Below are positions 51,289-62,602 of a stretch of DNA of 64,000 bases, piece after piece. The position numbers and the translations under genes are program-made. Within the stretch, counting starts at the first letter, position 1. Every line of letters starts with the position of its first letter. The DNA lies in assembly GCA_038239195.1 (NCBI GenBank), contig JBBSEZ010000001.1, forward strand, positions 31,157-95,156, in the 5' to 3' direction. Origin of the DNA: JBBSEZ01 sp038239195 (GTDB lineage: Bacteria > Planctomycetota > Planctomycetia > Gemmatales > Gemmataceae). The notes under the pieces are model-generated. The model saw only the letters and a list, made by a program, of their open reading frames with translations. It was not told the DNA's origin and made no database searches.

Positions 51289-52261
51289 GGCCCCCCGCCT
51301 GTCGCTGTGGCAGCGCTTCTGGCACGTCCCGGTGCGCGCCGAGCGCCTCGCCCTGATGCGCATCTGCCTGGGGCTGGCGCTCCTCTCCGATCAGTTCCTG
51401 CAGGTGCTCCCCGCCTTCTCCTACCTGTTCGGGCCGGGCGGCACTTCTCCCGCCGGGCTGCACGAGGCCTGGCAGCTCGAATACTGGAACTGGACCATCC
51501 TGTTCTTCTACACCGACGACCTGACCGTCCTCGCCCTCGCCTTCGCCGCCTGGGTTGCCGTCGCCCTGCTCTGGACGGTGGGCCTCTGGACGCGGACGAC
51601 GAACGTCGTGCTCTGGCTACTGACGCTGGCCTTCTTGTGGCGCAACCCCAACCACCTCAACGGCGGCGACTACGTGTTGATGGTCGGCCTGTTCCTGCTC
51701 ATGCTCTCGCCGTGCGGCCGTGCCCTCTCCCTCGACGCGCGGCGGCGCCGGCACCAGACGGGACAGACCAGGCCGGCGTACACCGAGGCCTGGCCGGTGC
51801 GGCTCATCCAGATTCAACTCTGCACGCTCTACTGCTGCACCGGCCTCGTGAAGCTCAAGGGCGAGTGGGATTGGGACGGGCCGTTCCACCTGACGGGCAC
51901 CTGGTGGGACGGCACCTCGGTCCACTACGTCGCCAACTTCCTGCACATGACGCGCTGGTCCTACGCCCAGCTCCCCGTGCCGTTCTGGGTCACGCGCCCC
52001 TTGACCTACGCCACGGCCTGGTGGGAGGCGCTCTTCCCCCTGCTGGTCCTGTGGCGCTGGACGCGCCGCCCTGCCCTGGCGTTCGGGCTGCTCCTGCACC
52101 TCGGCATCGTCCTCCAGGTCGAGGTGGGCACCTTCAGTTTCTTCACGATGGCCTTCTATGCCGTTTGGGTGCCGTGTACGTTCTGGCGGCGCTGGGACCA
52201 ATTTTTCATCGCCCGGTCGCGGGACCGCGCTGCCCCACCCGGTCCCGCGCTACGCGGATAA
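51263..52261 (+). CDS. HTTM-domain membrane protein
   Basis: 332 residues, eight or so membrane helices. The horizontally-transferred transmembrane (HTTM) pattern, related to vitamin-K gamma-carboxylase, is visible: LALMRICLGLALLSDQ near the start, LQIQLCTLYCCTGLVKLKGE-like text (LIQIQLCTLYCCTGLVKLKG) and the following DGTSVHYVANF. GGAG is 4 bp before the ATG. Whether it has carboxylase activity is unknown. Confidence 0.82.
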   Translation: MAESSTPREAPRLSLWQRFWHVPVRAERLALMRICLGLALLSDQFLQVLPAFSYLFGPGGTSPAGLHEAWQLEYWNWTILFFYTDDLTVLALAFAAWVAVALLWTVGLWTRTTNVVLWLLTLAFLWRNPNHLNGGDYVLMVGLFLLMLSPCGRALSLDARRRRHQTGQTRPAYTEAWPVRLIQIQLCTLYCCTGLVKLKGEWDWDGPFHLTGTWWDGTSVHYVANFLHMTRWSYAQLPVPFWVTRPLTYATAWWEALFPLLVLWRWTRRPALAFGLLLHLGIVLQVEVGTFSFFTMAFYAVWVPCTFWRRWDQFFIARSRDRAAPPGPALRG

Positions 52262-52268
52262 TGCGGTC

Positions 52269-52366
52269 GGCAGGAGCCCCGTCCCGCGTAGGACGGCTCT
52301 CCTGAGCCGTCCTTTACGCGGCAGGACGGCTCAGGAGAGCCGTCCTACGGGCTGGTTTCTCCTGCC
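52269..52366. repeat. composite palindrome with TAGGACGGCTC hairpins
   Basis: Outer arms GGCAGGAG/CTCCTGCC enclose two inverted copies of the TAGGACGGCTCTCCTGAGCC element (52289-52313 and 52323-52348). Lies between the convergent HTTM and small secreted protein genes. Confidence 0.85.
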
Positions 52367-52380
52367 GCTCACCGAAACGA

Positions 52381-52878
52381 TCACTCTCCCTCCAGCGTCG
52401 GCAGCACCACCTTGCCCGCGTTTTGTGCCAGATGCTCCGCGAGGTCGGCCTCCAACTGCTGCACTCGTTGCTCGGCGCCCGGCTTGTACGTCCTCGCGCG
52501 GGGGCCCTGCTCGACCCAGCCGATGACCTGCCGGCACAGCTTCTCCCCGTCCGAATTGCCCGGGATCAGCTCGCGAAAGGGATCGCGGCAATCGTCCGGT
52601 GTGTCGTTGAGGTATTCAAACAGCGCCGCCGCCTGGAACAGCGTCACCTTGCCCGCGAGCACCTCCCCGGTGATCTGGCGCTTGGCCGCGAGGCGGCGGA
52701 ACACGATCGTGCCGCGCCGCTCCAGGTTCGCCCGGCGCTCTTTCTCCTGGTTGGCGCCCTCGCCCCCACCAAACCCGAGGCCCGCAACGCTCAACCACTC
52801 CGGTTGCGCGGAGGAAACGCCCGCGAGGCCGACGGCCAACAGAACCAGCGTCAACAGAAAACGGCCCCAGATCGTCAT
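52381..52878 (-). CDS. small secreted protein of unknown function
   Basis: 165 residues; ATG 52878 has GAGGAGA 6 bp upstream. Signal peptide GRFLLTLVLLAVGLAGVSSAQ. The mature part is helical and charged, with KRQITGEVLAGKVTLFQAAALF and a Cys pair (DDCRDPF, KLCRQVI). Similar small exported proteins with this VLAGKLTLxEAAALF-like text are frequent in planctomycetes, but I cannot give a function. Confidence 0.65.
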   Translation of the reverse strand: MTIWGRFLLTLVLLAVGLAGVSSAQPEWLSVAGLGFGGGEGANQEKERRANLERRGTIVFRRLAAKRQITGEVLAGKVTLFQAAALFEYLNDTPDDCRDPFRELIPGNSDGEKLCRQVIGWVEQGPRARTYKPGAEQRVQQLEADLAEHLAQNAGKVVLPTLEGE

Positions 52879-53318
52879 GGTGCTCTCCTCGTCCAGCCGG
52901 CAACAGGGGGCGAAACCGATACCTCCTGGCAAGCGGCCCCGAGCGCGCGGCCGCGCCGGGAGCAGGAAGCTCAGGGGAGAGATTGAAGGCGGCAGCGTCG
53001 CGAAAGACCGCTCAGTCCGGGGGGGCCCTGGCCACGGGCGAACGAGGCGGCCAGGAGGAAGGCAGACTCAACTTGGCGGGCCGGGACCGAAACCGTTCAA
53101 TCCCGGATAACCGTAGCAGCCCGGCGGGCGCCGGGAGTGTTCTTCGGATGAAGATTGCAAGATACGTTCACACTTGCATCCTATCCGCGCCGGCGCACGT
53201 TCTTGCGAACGGGTGAGAGGCTCAACGCAAGCAGCGTGCCGGGGCGGCGTGCCGCGACCAGGCAATGTCGCAAACCATTACCAGTTAATTAGATATGATT
53301 GGGAAACAGGAAAAGAGA
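52879..53318. other. 440-bp gene-free stretch
   Basis: Between the small secreted protein gene and the terminator of the S46 peptidase gene. The part 53260-53310 is AT-richer. No gene or clear promoter seen. Confidence 0.4.
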
Positions 53319-53349
53319 AGGGCCGGGCCCCTTGGGGGTGCCCGGCCCT
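53319..53349 (-). terminator. rho-independent-like terminator of the S46 gene
   Basis: AGGGCCGGGC (53319-53328) and GCCCGGCCCT (53340-53349) form a 10-bp GC stem. On the minus strand it is followed by TCTCTTTTCC. It lies 33 bp after the S46 peptidase stop. Confidence 0.75.
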
Positions 53350-53381
53350 CTAGCAGAACGTGTCGAAAAGTGGGCAGGGCC

Positions 53382-55487
53382 TCACCGCCGCGACACGGCC
53401 GCCTTCTTCCCGAGCAATTCGTCGGCGAGGTCGTTGGCCTTGTAGACCTTGCGCAGCGCCTCGATGATGCCGGTCGCGGCGACGGCGACGGAGCGGCCCT
53501 CCTTGTCGTCGTAGCGGAAGTCCCACGCCAGCGACTGGATGTTGCCGTCGAAGATCAGGCCGACCACCTCCGCGTCCCGGTTGATGACCGGGCTGCCGGA
53601 GTTGCCGCCGATGATGTCCACGGTGCAGACGAAGTTGAACGGCACCTTCAGGTCGAGGTCCTTCTTCGCCTCCAGCCAGCGCTTCGGCAGCTCGAACGCG
53701 CCCTTGTTCTTGTGGGCGGCCGAGCGCTTGTACATCCCCGCGAAGTCGGTCTGGAACGGTATCTTCTTGCCCTCCTCCTCGTAGCCCTTGACCGTGCCGA
53801 ACGACAGCCGCAGGGTGAACGTCGCGTCGGGGTAGGTCCTGGCGCCGTCGAGGGCGAACTGCACCCGGGCGACGTCGCCGTACGCCTGGCGCGTGACTTC
53901 ATCTTCCGCCTCGATGATCCGGCGAACGGCGCGGGCTTCGGGGTCGATGAGCCGCGCCAGCACGATCATCGGGTCAGTCGATTCGTCGATGGCCTTCTTG
54001 CCGCCCTCGTAGAGGGCCTTGCGCACCTTGGCGTCGCCCAGCTTCGTGCCGTTGACCAGCTCGCGCGCCCGCGCTCGCGGCGACTTGCCGGCGAGCACCT
54101 TGCGCACCAGCGGGTCGGTGGAGCCCAGTTCGCCGGCCAGGTAGGTCAGGCTGTCGGTCAGTAGCGCGGTCTCGTAGGCGGGGTAGATCGGGTTGTCCGC
54201 GACCAGGTCTTCCTGAAGCGACTCGAGGTTGGCGTCGCTGTACTCGCGCAGCCGATCCTTGTTGGCCTTGGTGCGCTCCTCGCCGGCGCGCACCAAGGTC
54301 CGCGCGAAGCCGAAATACTCCGTGAACGCGCCCGCCCGGCGCTCGAGCAGCGTGTACTTCTTGATGTTGCTCGCCCGCACCTTCTGCGACGCGGCGATGC
54401 GCTGCCAGGCGCTCTTGGCGCCCTTGAGCTCTTCGCGCTCTTCGGCCGCCTTCTTGAAGCGCGCCTCTTCCTTGGACTTGAACGCCCACAGTTCGGGGCT
54501 CAGCAGCGCGGCCAGTCCGCCGATGCGCGCCTTGCGGCTGTTCTGCACGCCGAAGAACAGCTCCTTGGCCTGGCGCGCGTTCTCCTCGCTCCGGTCGCTG
54601 TAGGTGGCCAGCAAGACCTCCAGGCGGTTGAGCCGCTGGAGCATCGACGGGAAGCCGACGTCGCGCTGATACGCGAGGTCGGCGAGGGTAGCGAGGCGGT
54701 TGGTGCGGCCGGGATGGCCCGAGACGAAGACGAGCTCGTTGTCCGTGAGGTTCTTCGTGCTCCACTTGAGGTAATGGGGCGTCTTGGCGGGCTTCCCGCC
54801 CTCGTAGACGCGGAAGAAGGCCGCGTCGAGGTCGTAGCGCGGGTACTCGAAGTTGTCGGGGTCCCCGCCATAGAAAGCGATCTGCTGCTCCGGCGCGAAG
54901 ACCAGCCGGACGTCGGTGTACTTCTTGAAGCGGTAGAGGTGATAGGCCCCGCCCTGGAAGAGGGTGACGACCTGGCTCTTCAGCTTGGTCTTGTCGGTCG
55001 ATTCCTTCTCGATGGTGTTCATGACCGCCCGCCGCGCCTTGGCCGCGTCCTCCGGAGTGGTCCCCGGCTTGACCGCTTCGTTGACGCGCTTGGTGACGTC
55101 GGTCATGTTGATGAGGACGTTGAGCTCGATGCCCTCGCACTTGTGCTCGTCGGCGAGTCGCTTGGCGTGGAAGCCGTCGCGGTAGGGGTTGTAGCCCTCC
55201 TTGCCCATCTTCTGGAGCGAGTCGGCCGCGACGTGGTGGTTGGTCATCACCAGCCCTTCGGCGGAGACGAACGACCCGCTGCCGCCGCTGTTGAAGCGCA
55301 CCGAGGAGAGCTGGACGTGGTCGAGCCACTTCTGTTCGGCGTCGAAGTTGTGGTTCTTCTTGAGCTGCTCCTTGGGCACGTTGTTGAACAGCCACAGGCC
55401 CTCGTCGCCGAACACGGCGGCGGGCTTCAGTGCCCAGAGGGCGAGGACGGCGGCCAGGAACAGGCCGGCACGGCATCCACAATGCAT
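53382..55487 (-). CDS. S46 family dipeptidyl-peptidase (DPP7-like)
   Basis: 701 residues, the usual length. ATG 55487 has AAGGAGA 9 bp upstream and a signal peptide (LFLAAVLALWALKPAAVFG). The catalytic triad of S46 is visible: His in VMTNHHVA (about H84/85), Asp in FYGGDPDNFEYPRYDLD, and Ser in GGNSGSPV. The residue that sets P1 preference falls in GLIFDGN. Gly there matches the DPP7 type (hydrophobic P1), whereas DPP11 has Arg for acidic residues. These exopeptidases release dipeptides outside the cytoplasm. Its neighbour on the same strand is an oligopeptide transporter. Confidence 0.93.
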   Translation of the reverse strand: MHCGCRAGLFLAAVLALWALKPAAVFGDEGLWLFNNVPKEQLKKNHNFDAEQKWLDHVQLSSVRFNSGGSGSFVSAEGLVMTNHHVAADSLQKMGKEGYNPYRDGFHAKRLADEHKCEGIELNVLINMTDVTKRVNEAVKPGTTPEDAAKARRAVMNTIEKESTDKTKLKSQVVTLFQGGAYHLYRFKKYTDVRLVFAPEQQIAFYGGDPDNFEYPRYDLDAAFFRVYEGGKPAKTPHYLKWSTKNLTDNELVFVSGHPGRTNRLATLADLAYQRDVGFPSMLQRLNRLEVLLATYSDRSEENARQAKELFFGVQNSRKARIGGLAALLSPELWAFKSKEEARFKKAAEEREELKGAKSAWQRIAASQKVRASNIKKYTLLERRAGAFTEYFGFARTLVRAGEERTKANKDRLREYSDANLESLQEDLVADNPIYPAYETALLTDSLTYLAGELGSTDPLVRKVLAGKSPRARARELVNGTKLGDAKVRKALYEGGKKAIDESTDPMIVLARLIDPEARAVRRIIEAEDEVTRQAYGDVARVQFALDGARTYPDATFTLRLSFGTVKGYEEEGKKIPFQTDFAGMYKRSAAHKNKGAFELPKRWLEAKKDLDLKVPFNFVCTVDIIGGNSGSPVINRDAEVVGLIFDGNIQSLAWDFRYDDKEGRSVAVAATGIIEALRKVYKANDLADELLGKKAAVSRR

Positions 55488-55525
55488 GAGAAAATCTCCT
55501 TGTGAGAGGAACGAAAGGTTCATTT

Positions 55526-55639
55526 AGGCGAGCGGCAGGAAAAACCCCCCCTGTAGGACGGCTCTCCTGAGCCGACCGGGCTGGGACTGGACGGCTCAGG
55601 AGAGCCGTCCTACGGGCCGTTTCCTCTCGCCGCTCGCCT
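55526..55639. repeat. composite palindrome with TAGGACGGCTC hairpins
   Basis: Outer arms AGGCGAGCGGC.AGGAAA and TTTCCTCTCGCCGCTCGCCT enclose inverted copies of TAGGACGGCTCTCCTGAGCC (55553-55574 and 55589-55613). Third member of the family in the window. Confidence 0.85.
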
Positions 55640-55669
55640 TGGCCGCCGAGTTCCGCTCGGCGCGCCGGG

Positions 55670-58267
55670 TCATGCGCCGTCCCGCGGCCCGTCCTCTTCG
55701 GGCGGAGCGCGGAACAGCAGGCCCATCCCGACCAGGGCCAGGAAGCCGATCATCGCCAGGAACACGACCACGGCGAGCACGTCCAGCAGGTAGGGGCTTC
55801 CCAGGGCGGCGGCCTTCATTTCCTTGCCGAAGTCGATCGCTTCCTTGAGGGCGGGCGAAAACTCGAAGAAGGCCAGCATCACGCCCGCCAGGCTCCCGCC
55901 GGCGATGAGCCCCGACGAGAGCAGCACGCCGGGGCTCGACTCCGTCTTGGCGATGGCGGCCACCTCGGCCCGGGCGCGCCCCTCGGCGGACGTGTCTTCG
56001 CCCAGGGCGGCGGCCCGCGCCTGGCGCATTGCGTAGGCATCGACGGCCCAGCGCACCAGCCCGCCCAGGAAGATCGGCATCGAGTATTTCATGGGCACGT
56101 ACACGCCGACCGCGAACGCCAACGACGACACCCCGCACAGCTCCAGCGTCACCGCGATGAAGGCGCCGATCAGCACCAGCGACCAGTTCAGGTTCCGGTC
56201 GAGCAGGCCGTTGATGATGATCCCCATCACCTGCGTCTTGGGCGCCTCGAACTTCATCTTCACTTCCGTCCCCGTCACCCGGTAGACGACGGCGCCCTTT
56301 TCGTTGACCAGGTACTCGCCCTCCGGCGCGTCGTCGCGATAGACGGGTTTCGCCTTCTTCTTGTCCACTTTGCTCTCCTCGCCCTCCTTGGGCTTCGCGT
56401 TCTTCCAGAGCAGGTAGACGATCAACTTGCCGTCCTGGCGCAGCGTCATGGTCTCCTTCAGCCCCCGGACGTTCTGGAGCTCTTCCTTCTTCAGCGTGAC
56501 CGCCGGCAGGTCGTCTGTCACGATCTCGTCGCGCTGCTTGAGGCCCCCGGTGATGGTCGGATCGACGCGGTAGACCACCCGGCCCTCGGTGTCCACGAGG
56601 TACTTCTTCCCCTTCTGGGCCTGCGGCATCCAGACGTGGAACGTCTCGCCGTCGTGCTGCTGCGTGGGCAGCGCGCTCAGTTCGCTCAGTTCGTCCTTGA
56701 CGTTCTCGGTGGGCAGGTTCCTCTGGGTGTAGATGGTGCCGGCCGAGTTGAATAGCAGCAGCGTCAGGCCGATGACCAGGGCGGACGTGAGGGCCCCGAC
56801 GATGATGGCCCACTGCTGCAAGCGCGGCGTGCCGCCGAGCAGGAAGCCCGTTTTGAGGTCCTGGGAGGTCGTCCCGCCGTTGGAGGCGGCGATGCAGACC
56901 ACCCCGCCGATGGACAGGGCCAGCACGGCGTCGGTCGGGCTGAGCCGGCCGAGGGCGAGGAAGATCAGGCACGTCAGCAGGAGCGTCGCCACCGTCATGC
57001 CGGAGATGGGGTTGGACGACGAGCCGATCTCGCCGGTCAGGCGCGAGGAGACGGTCACGAACAGGAAGCCGAACACCAGCACCAGCGCCGAGCCGAGCAG
57101 CCCGCCGACGATGCCGACTTCGTTCTGAAGAAAGAGGGTCAGCAGCAGCAGCAGGACGAAACAGCCGACGAACAGGAACTTGGGCGGGAGGTCGTCTTCG
57201 GTGCGACGCGGCCCGGCCGAGGCGTCGCCGCCCCCCATGGCCCCGCGCAGGGTGCTCAGCCCAGACGAAAAGGAGCGGACGATCATCGGCATCGTCCGGC
57301 ACATGCTGATGATGCCCGCGGCGGCGACGCAGCCGGCCCCGATGAAGCGAATGTTGCCGTAGACCTCCTTGAGGGTGCCCCCCGCGGCCTCGGCGGTGAG
57401 GAAGAGCGTCGGCGCCAGCACGAGCCAGCCGAGGACGGCCCCGGCCATCATCACGGCGCTGATGCGCAAGCCGATAATGTAGCCGACCCCGAGCAGCTCC
57501 GAGGCCATCTCGCCCGACACCGCCGCGGCCTTGCTGAAGAAGCCAAGCGGCGCCGTGACGGTGCCGCGCAGCACGTTCATGCCGTCGGTGAGGAACTTGT
57601 GGAGGAAGGCGATGCCGAAGCCGACGAGCACCGTCAGCCCGCTGGTCCCGCCCTTTTCGCCGGAGATGAGCACCTGGGCGCACGCCGTGCCCTCGGGGTA
57701 GAGCAACTTTCCCGGCTCGCCGGGCTTGCCATGCATGTTGACGATGAAGGCCCGCCGCAGGGGGATCATCATCAGGATGCCGAGCACCCCGCCGAGGATC
57801 GAGACGACCATGACGCGCATCAGGTCGATCTCGAAGCCGATCAGCAGCAGGGCCGGCATGGTGACGCCGACGCCGAAGGCGATCGACTCGCCGGCCGAGC
57901 CGGTCGTCTGGACGATGTTGTTTTCGAGGATGGTGGTCTTCCGCGTGCCGAGCACCCTGGAGAAGGCCCGGAACAGGGTGATCGACAGCACCGCCACGGG
58001 GATGGACGCGGAGACCGTGATGCCGACCTTGAGCACGAGGTAGAGCGACGAGGCCCCGAAGACGATGCCGAGCAGGGCGCCGACGATGACCGCCTGCCAG
58101 GTGAATTCCGGCATCCGCGCGGAGTCGGGGACGTAGGGCTGGTGCCCGTCGATGGCCTCGAGGTCGGGAGCGCCGTTGACGGGCGTCATCGCGGGGGCGA
58201 CCATCGCGGCGTCGTGAAGCGCGGCCGTGAGGCCCGGACGGTTCGTAACGTCAGTAGGGTCGGCCAT
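55670..58267 (-). CDS. OPT-family oligopeptide transporter
   Basis: 865 residues, about 16 membrane helices. ATG 58267 has TGGAG 9 bp upstream. Family landmarks: EFTWQAVIVGALLGIVFGA, a SAGESIAFGVGVTMPALL segment, KLLYPEGTACAQVL, and NGGTTSQDLKTGFLLGGTP. Between helices near residues 505-645 lies an unusual soluble insertion of about 140 residues with two similar halves (KKYLVDTEGRVVYRV and GEYLVNEKGAVVYRV). OPT proteins move small peptides or metal chelates into the cell. Adjacent to the S46 peptidase, so dipeptide uptake is a fair inference. Confidence 0.9.
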   Translation of the reverse strand: MADPTDVTNRPGLTAALHDAAMVAPAMTPVNGAPDLEAIDGHQPYVPDSARMPEFTWQAVIVGALLGIVFGASSLYLVLKVGITVSASIPVAVLSITLFRAFSRVLGTRKTTILENNIVQTTGSAGESIAFGVGVTMPALLLIGFEIDLMRVMVVSILGGVLGILMMIPLRRAFIVNMHGKPGEPGKLLYPEGTACAQVLISGEKGGTSGLTVLVGFGIAFLHKFLTDGMNVLRGTVTAPLGFFSKAAAVSGEMASELLGVGYIIGLRISAVMMAGAVLGWLVLAPTLFLTAEAAGGTLKEVYGNIRFIGAGCVAAAGIISMCRTMPMIVRSFSSGLSTLRGAMGGGDASAGPRRTEDDLPPKFLFVGCFVLLLLLTLFLQNEVGIVGGLLGSALVLVFGFLFVTVSSRLTGEIGSSSNPISGMTVATLLLTCLIFLALGRLSPTDAVLALSIGGVVCIAASNGGTTSQDLKTGFLLGGTPRLQQWAIIVGALTSALVIGLTLLLFNSAGTIYTQRNLPTENVKDELSELSALPTQQHDGETFHVWMPQAQKGKKYLVDTEGRVVYRVDPTITGGLKQRDEIVTDDLPAVTLKKEELQNVRGLKETMTLRQDGKLIVYLLWKNAKPKEGEESKVDKKKAKPVYRDDAPEGEYLVNEKGAVVYRVTGTEVKMKFEAPKTQVMGIIINGLLDRNLNWSLVLIGAFIAVTLELCGVSSLAFAVGVYVPMKYSMPIFLGGLVRWAVDAYAMRQARAAALGEDTSAEGRARAEVAAIAKTESSPGVLLSSGLIAGGSLAGVMLAFFEFSPALKEAIDFGKEMKAAALGSPYLLDVLAVVVFLAMIGFLALVGMGLLFRAPPEEDGPRDGA

Positions 58268-59781
58268 TGCGGCGGCTCCAGGGACGACGTGGTCTCGCGA
58301 AAAACGTCCCAACTAGGTTCGCGGGTTCCGCGCGCGATTTCAAGCCCCACCGGGAGTTTCGCGTTCCGGTAGACGAAACACCCCCAGCTCCCCAGGCCCG
58401 CCGACGGCCAGGCCCTCACCAGCCGATACTCGTTCCCCGCCGCGTCGCGTTCCACCGCGCCGGGTGGATGGCGCTCGTCGAGCCGATGCACGATCAGCCA
58501 CGTCGCGCCCGCCGGAGGAAGCGCGTCCCCCCGGTGATAGACAAAGGGCCGGTCGGCGACGCGCGGCCCGTAGAAGGCGCAGAACTTGGCGATGCGGAAG
58601 TCGTGGTCGCCCGTCACGTCGATCGTGGCGCCGTCGTCGTGCTCGGCGACGAAGGCAAGCGCCTCGTGGAATTGGCCGCGGCCATTCGAGACGAAGCGCA
58701 GCACTTGCCAGACGTTGCCCCCCACGACGGCCAGGAGCAGCAGCGTGGCCGCGACGCGCCCCACGGGCCCGCGGCGCCAGAGGTCGCCGAGCGAGTAACT
58801 CAGGAGGAGGAGAAGGAAGACAAACGAGATGAGAAAATAGCGCTCGAACAGGAAGGGCGGGCGCTTGACCAGGAACAGGGCGGGGGCCCCGACCGTGGCG
58901 ACGGCGAAAAACACCCAGACGCTCTCCCCCTGGCGCGCCAACCACCACAGCCCCCAGCCGGCGCCGACCGCCGCGAGAAGGGCCCGCCCCAGCGCCCGGG
59001 GCCCCGCCGGCGGCCCGCCCAGCCCCAGGCCGAGCAGCCGCGTCAGCACCTCCCCCGTCGGCACGGGCGGGCCCCCGCCCAGCACCATGTGGCGCACGTC
59101 CACGAAATAGAGCACGAGGACGAAAGCGCCCGGCACGGCGTGGCAGCGGAGCATCGGCCCGACCTCGGCGCGCGCCCCCTTCCCCTGGCGGGCGAAGTGG
59201 CGCAGCGACCAGAGGAAGAGAGCCAGGTAGCAGTGCAAAAAGGTCAGGTGCGCCAGGAAGCCCAGGACGACCGGCAGCCAGAACAGTACCAGCCAGCCGC
59301 GCCCGCCGCGCTCCAGCCAGGCCCGCAGTGCAGCGAACGCCAACAGGGCGAAGGCGACCGCCAGCGAGTAGCCGCGCGCCTCGGCGGAGCAGAGGACCAG
59401 CCAGTAGTTGGAGGCCATCAGCAGCGCGGCGGCGATGGCCTCGACGCGGCCCCAGCGGCGGGCGATCCAGGCGGCGAGGGCGACCGCCGCCACGCCCGCG
59501 ACCACGGAGTGGGCGCGATACCAGGCCCAGGGGGCTCCGTCGGGGCAGCAGAACAGATAGAGCGTGTTGAGCTTGTGATTGTTGTCGTGGTGGAGGGTGA
59601 AGAAGATGGACCACGCCGAGGCCGCGGCGCGGGCCAGCTCCCACGACCAGATCTCGTCGAACCAGAACTCGGCCGACAGGGCGGCGACGCGCAGGCCCAA
59701 CGCGAGGGCGAGCGCGGCCAGGAGGAGGGCGCGGAACCACCAGCAAGGGCGTGGCTCGGCCGTGGGGGAAGCGTCGCTCAT
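58186..59781 (-). CDS. membrane glycosyltransferase-like protein (PMT/ArnT fold)
   Basis: 531 residues with about ten helices and a C-terminal soluble domain. The first external loop carries the acidic pair typical of GT-C glycosyltransferases (AEFWFDEIWSWELARA; DE), and SNYWLVLCSAEARGYSLAVA fits the same group. The reading frame runs 82 bp into the OPT gene start, so either the overlap is real or the OPT start is downstream. Substrate is probably a polyprenyl-linked sugar; acceptor unknown. Confidence 0.75.
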   Translation of the reverse strand: MSDASPTAEPRPCWWFRALLLAALALALGLRVAALSAEFWFDEIWSWELARAAASAWSIFFTLHHDNNHKLNTLYLFCCPDGAPWAWYRAHSVVAGVAAVALAAWIARRWGRVEAIAAALLMASNYWLVLCSAEARGYSLAVAFALLAFAALRAWLERGGRGWLVLFWLPVVLGFLAHLTFLHCYLALFLWSLRHFARQGKGARAEVGPMLRCHAVPGAFVLVLYFVDVRHMVLGGGPPVPTGEVLTRLLGLGLGGPPAGPRALGRALLAAVGAGWGLWWLARQGESVWVFFAVATVGAPALFLVKRPPFLFERYFLISFVFLLLLLSYSLGDLWRRGPVGRVAATLLLLAVVGGNVWQVLRFVSNGRGQFHEALAFVAEHDDGATIDVTGDHDFRIAKFCAFYGPRVADRPFVYHRGDALPPAGATWLIVHRLDERHPPGAVERDAAGNEYRLVRAWPSAGLGSWGCFVYRNAKLPVGLEIARGTREPSWDVFRETTSSLEPPQWPTLLTLRTVRASRPRFTTPRWSPPR

Positions 59782-60112
59782 GGCCGGAGCCTAGCGGGCC
59801 GGACGAGCTCCGACAAGGGCAGAGAACGCTATACCTCCCGCGGAAGCCATCGACCTCGCCCGCCGCCCTGTACCTTTTCGCCGCTTTTCTCCCAGGCCGC
59901 GATCGTGCCCGACAACAACTGTCTTGCCCATCCCCCTTCTTTCTTTGTTCCCTTCGTTCTCTGCTGTTCAATCTCTTTGCTGGGCCCTGCCGTCGCCCTC
60001 TCGTCTTCTGTGTCCGCAAGAAACCGCCTCCGAAACCGACGTTGCCAGGGCCCGCGCCGCCCCCTTACCATAAAACGACTTCTACGCGCCACGCCGCCGC
60101 CGGAGACCGACC
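59782..60112. other. divergent intergenic region
   Basis: 331 bp between the glycosyltransferase-like gene (minus) and the kinase (plus), containing a pyrimidine-rich AT-richer core near 59930-60010. Apart from a possible kinase promoter at 60042-60071 nothing stands out. Confidence 0.4.
60042..60071 (+). promoter_or_regulatory. possible promoter for the kinase gene
   Basis: TTGCCA (60042-60047) and TACCAT (60066-60071) with an 18-bp spacer, 42 bp before ATG 60113. Confidence 0.4.
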
Positions 60113-62056
<1,944 letters not shown>

Positions 62057-62602
62057 TGCTTGCCGGGGCTGGTCCCCGGATCGAGCCCCCCGATTGGGAT
62101 GGGGAGAAACATGCGGGTCGCGGTCAGGCCCCGCAGAGGGTGAGGCCCTGCGACCGACCCCGGCCTGGGGAACGAGTTGCGCGCTCCCGAAAGATTTGCC
62201 GCACCTCGGCGCGACGAGCTCGCTTCGTTGTCGCCCTGTCCAGCTCGGCACAGAAGGTGCAGGCCCAAGGGGCGTCATTGACCCAGCGCGGTTTCGGCGT
62301 GCGCCGTCAGGGCGACAACCCTGGCCGCCTTGCCCGAGGGACTTCTCATGAAACGAACGATCTCTTTCAAGCGCGCTTCCACGGCGGGAAGGACCTGCGC
62401 GAGAAGCCGTACTGCCTGTTCCGCACCCGGATCGATGCGGGCCCGGTGTTGTTGCGGCGGAGGGCCGAGCGCTAGCAGGCCGTCGGCGGGCTAAGCGCTG
62501 GCGGGGGCAAGGGGAGAGAAGGACCGCGAAAAGCGCCTGTCCGGGCGCGGCGGGGCCCTTACAATGCCCTACGTCGCGATCAGCGGAACAAAGGAGAACG
62601 TC
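62057..62602. other. gene-free region after the kinase
   Basis: 546 bp. An open frame ending at 62475 has a plausible tail (EKPYCLFRTRIDAGPVLLRRR) but no start or recognisable domain. A 20-bp sequence GCGCTCCCGAAAGATTTGCC at 62181-62200 recurs at 63194. A -10-like TACAAT lies at 62560-62565, ahead of the small gene. Confidence 0.4.
62560..62565 (+). promoter_or_regulatory. possible -10 box TACAAT
   Basis: TACAAT 37 bp before the GTG start of the small basic protein. The -35 region is not recognisable. Confidence 0.35.
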
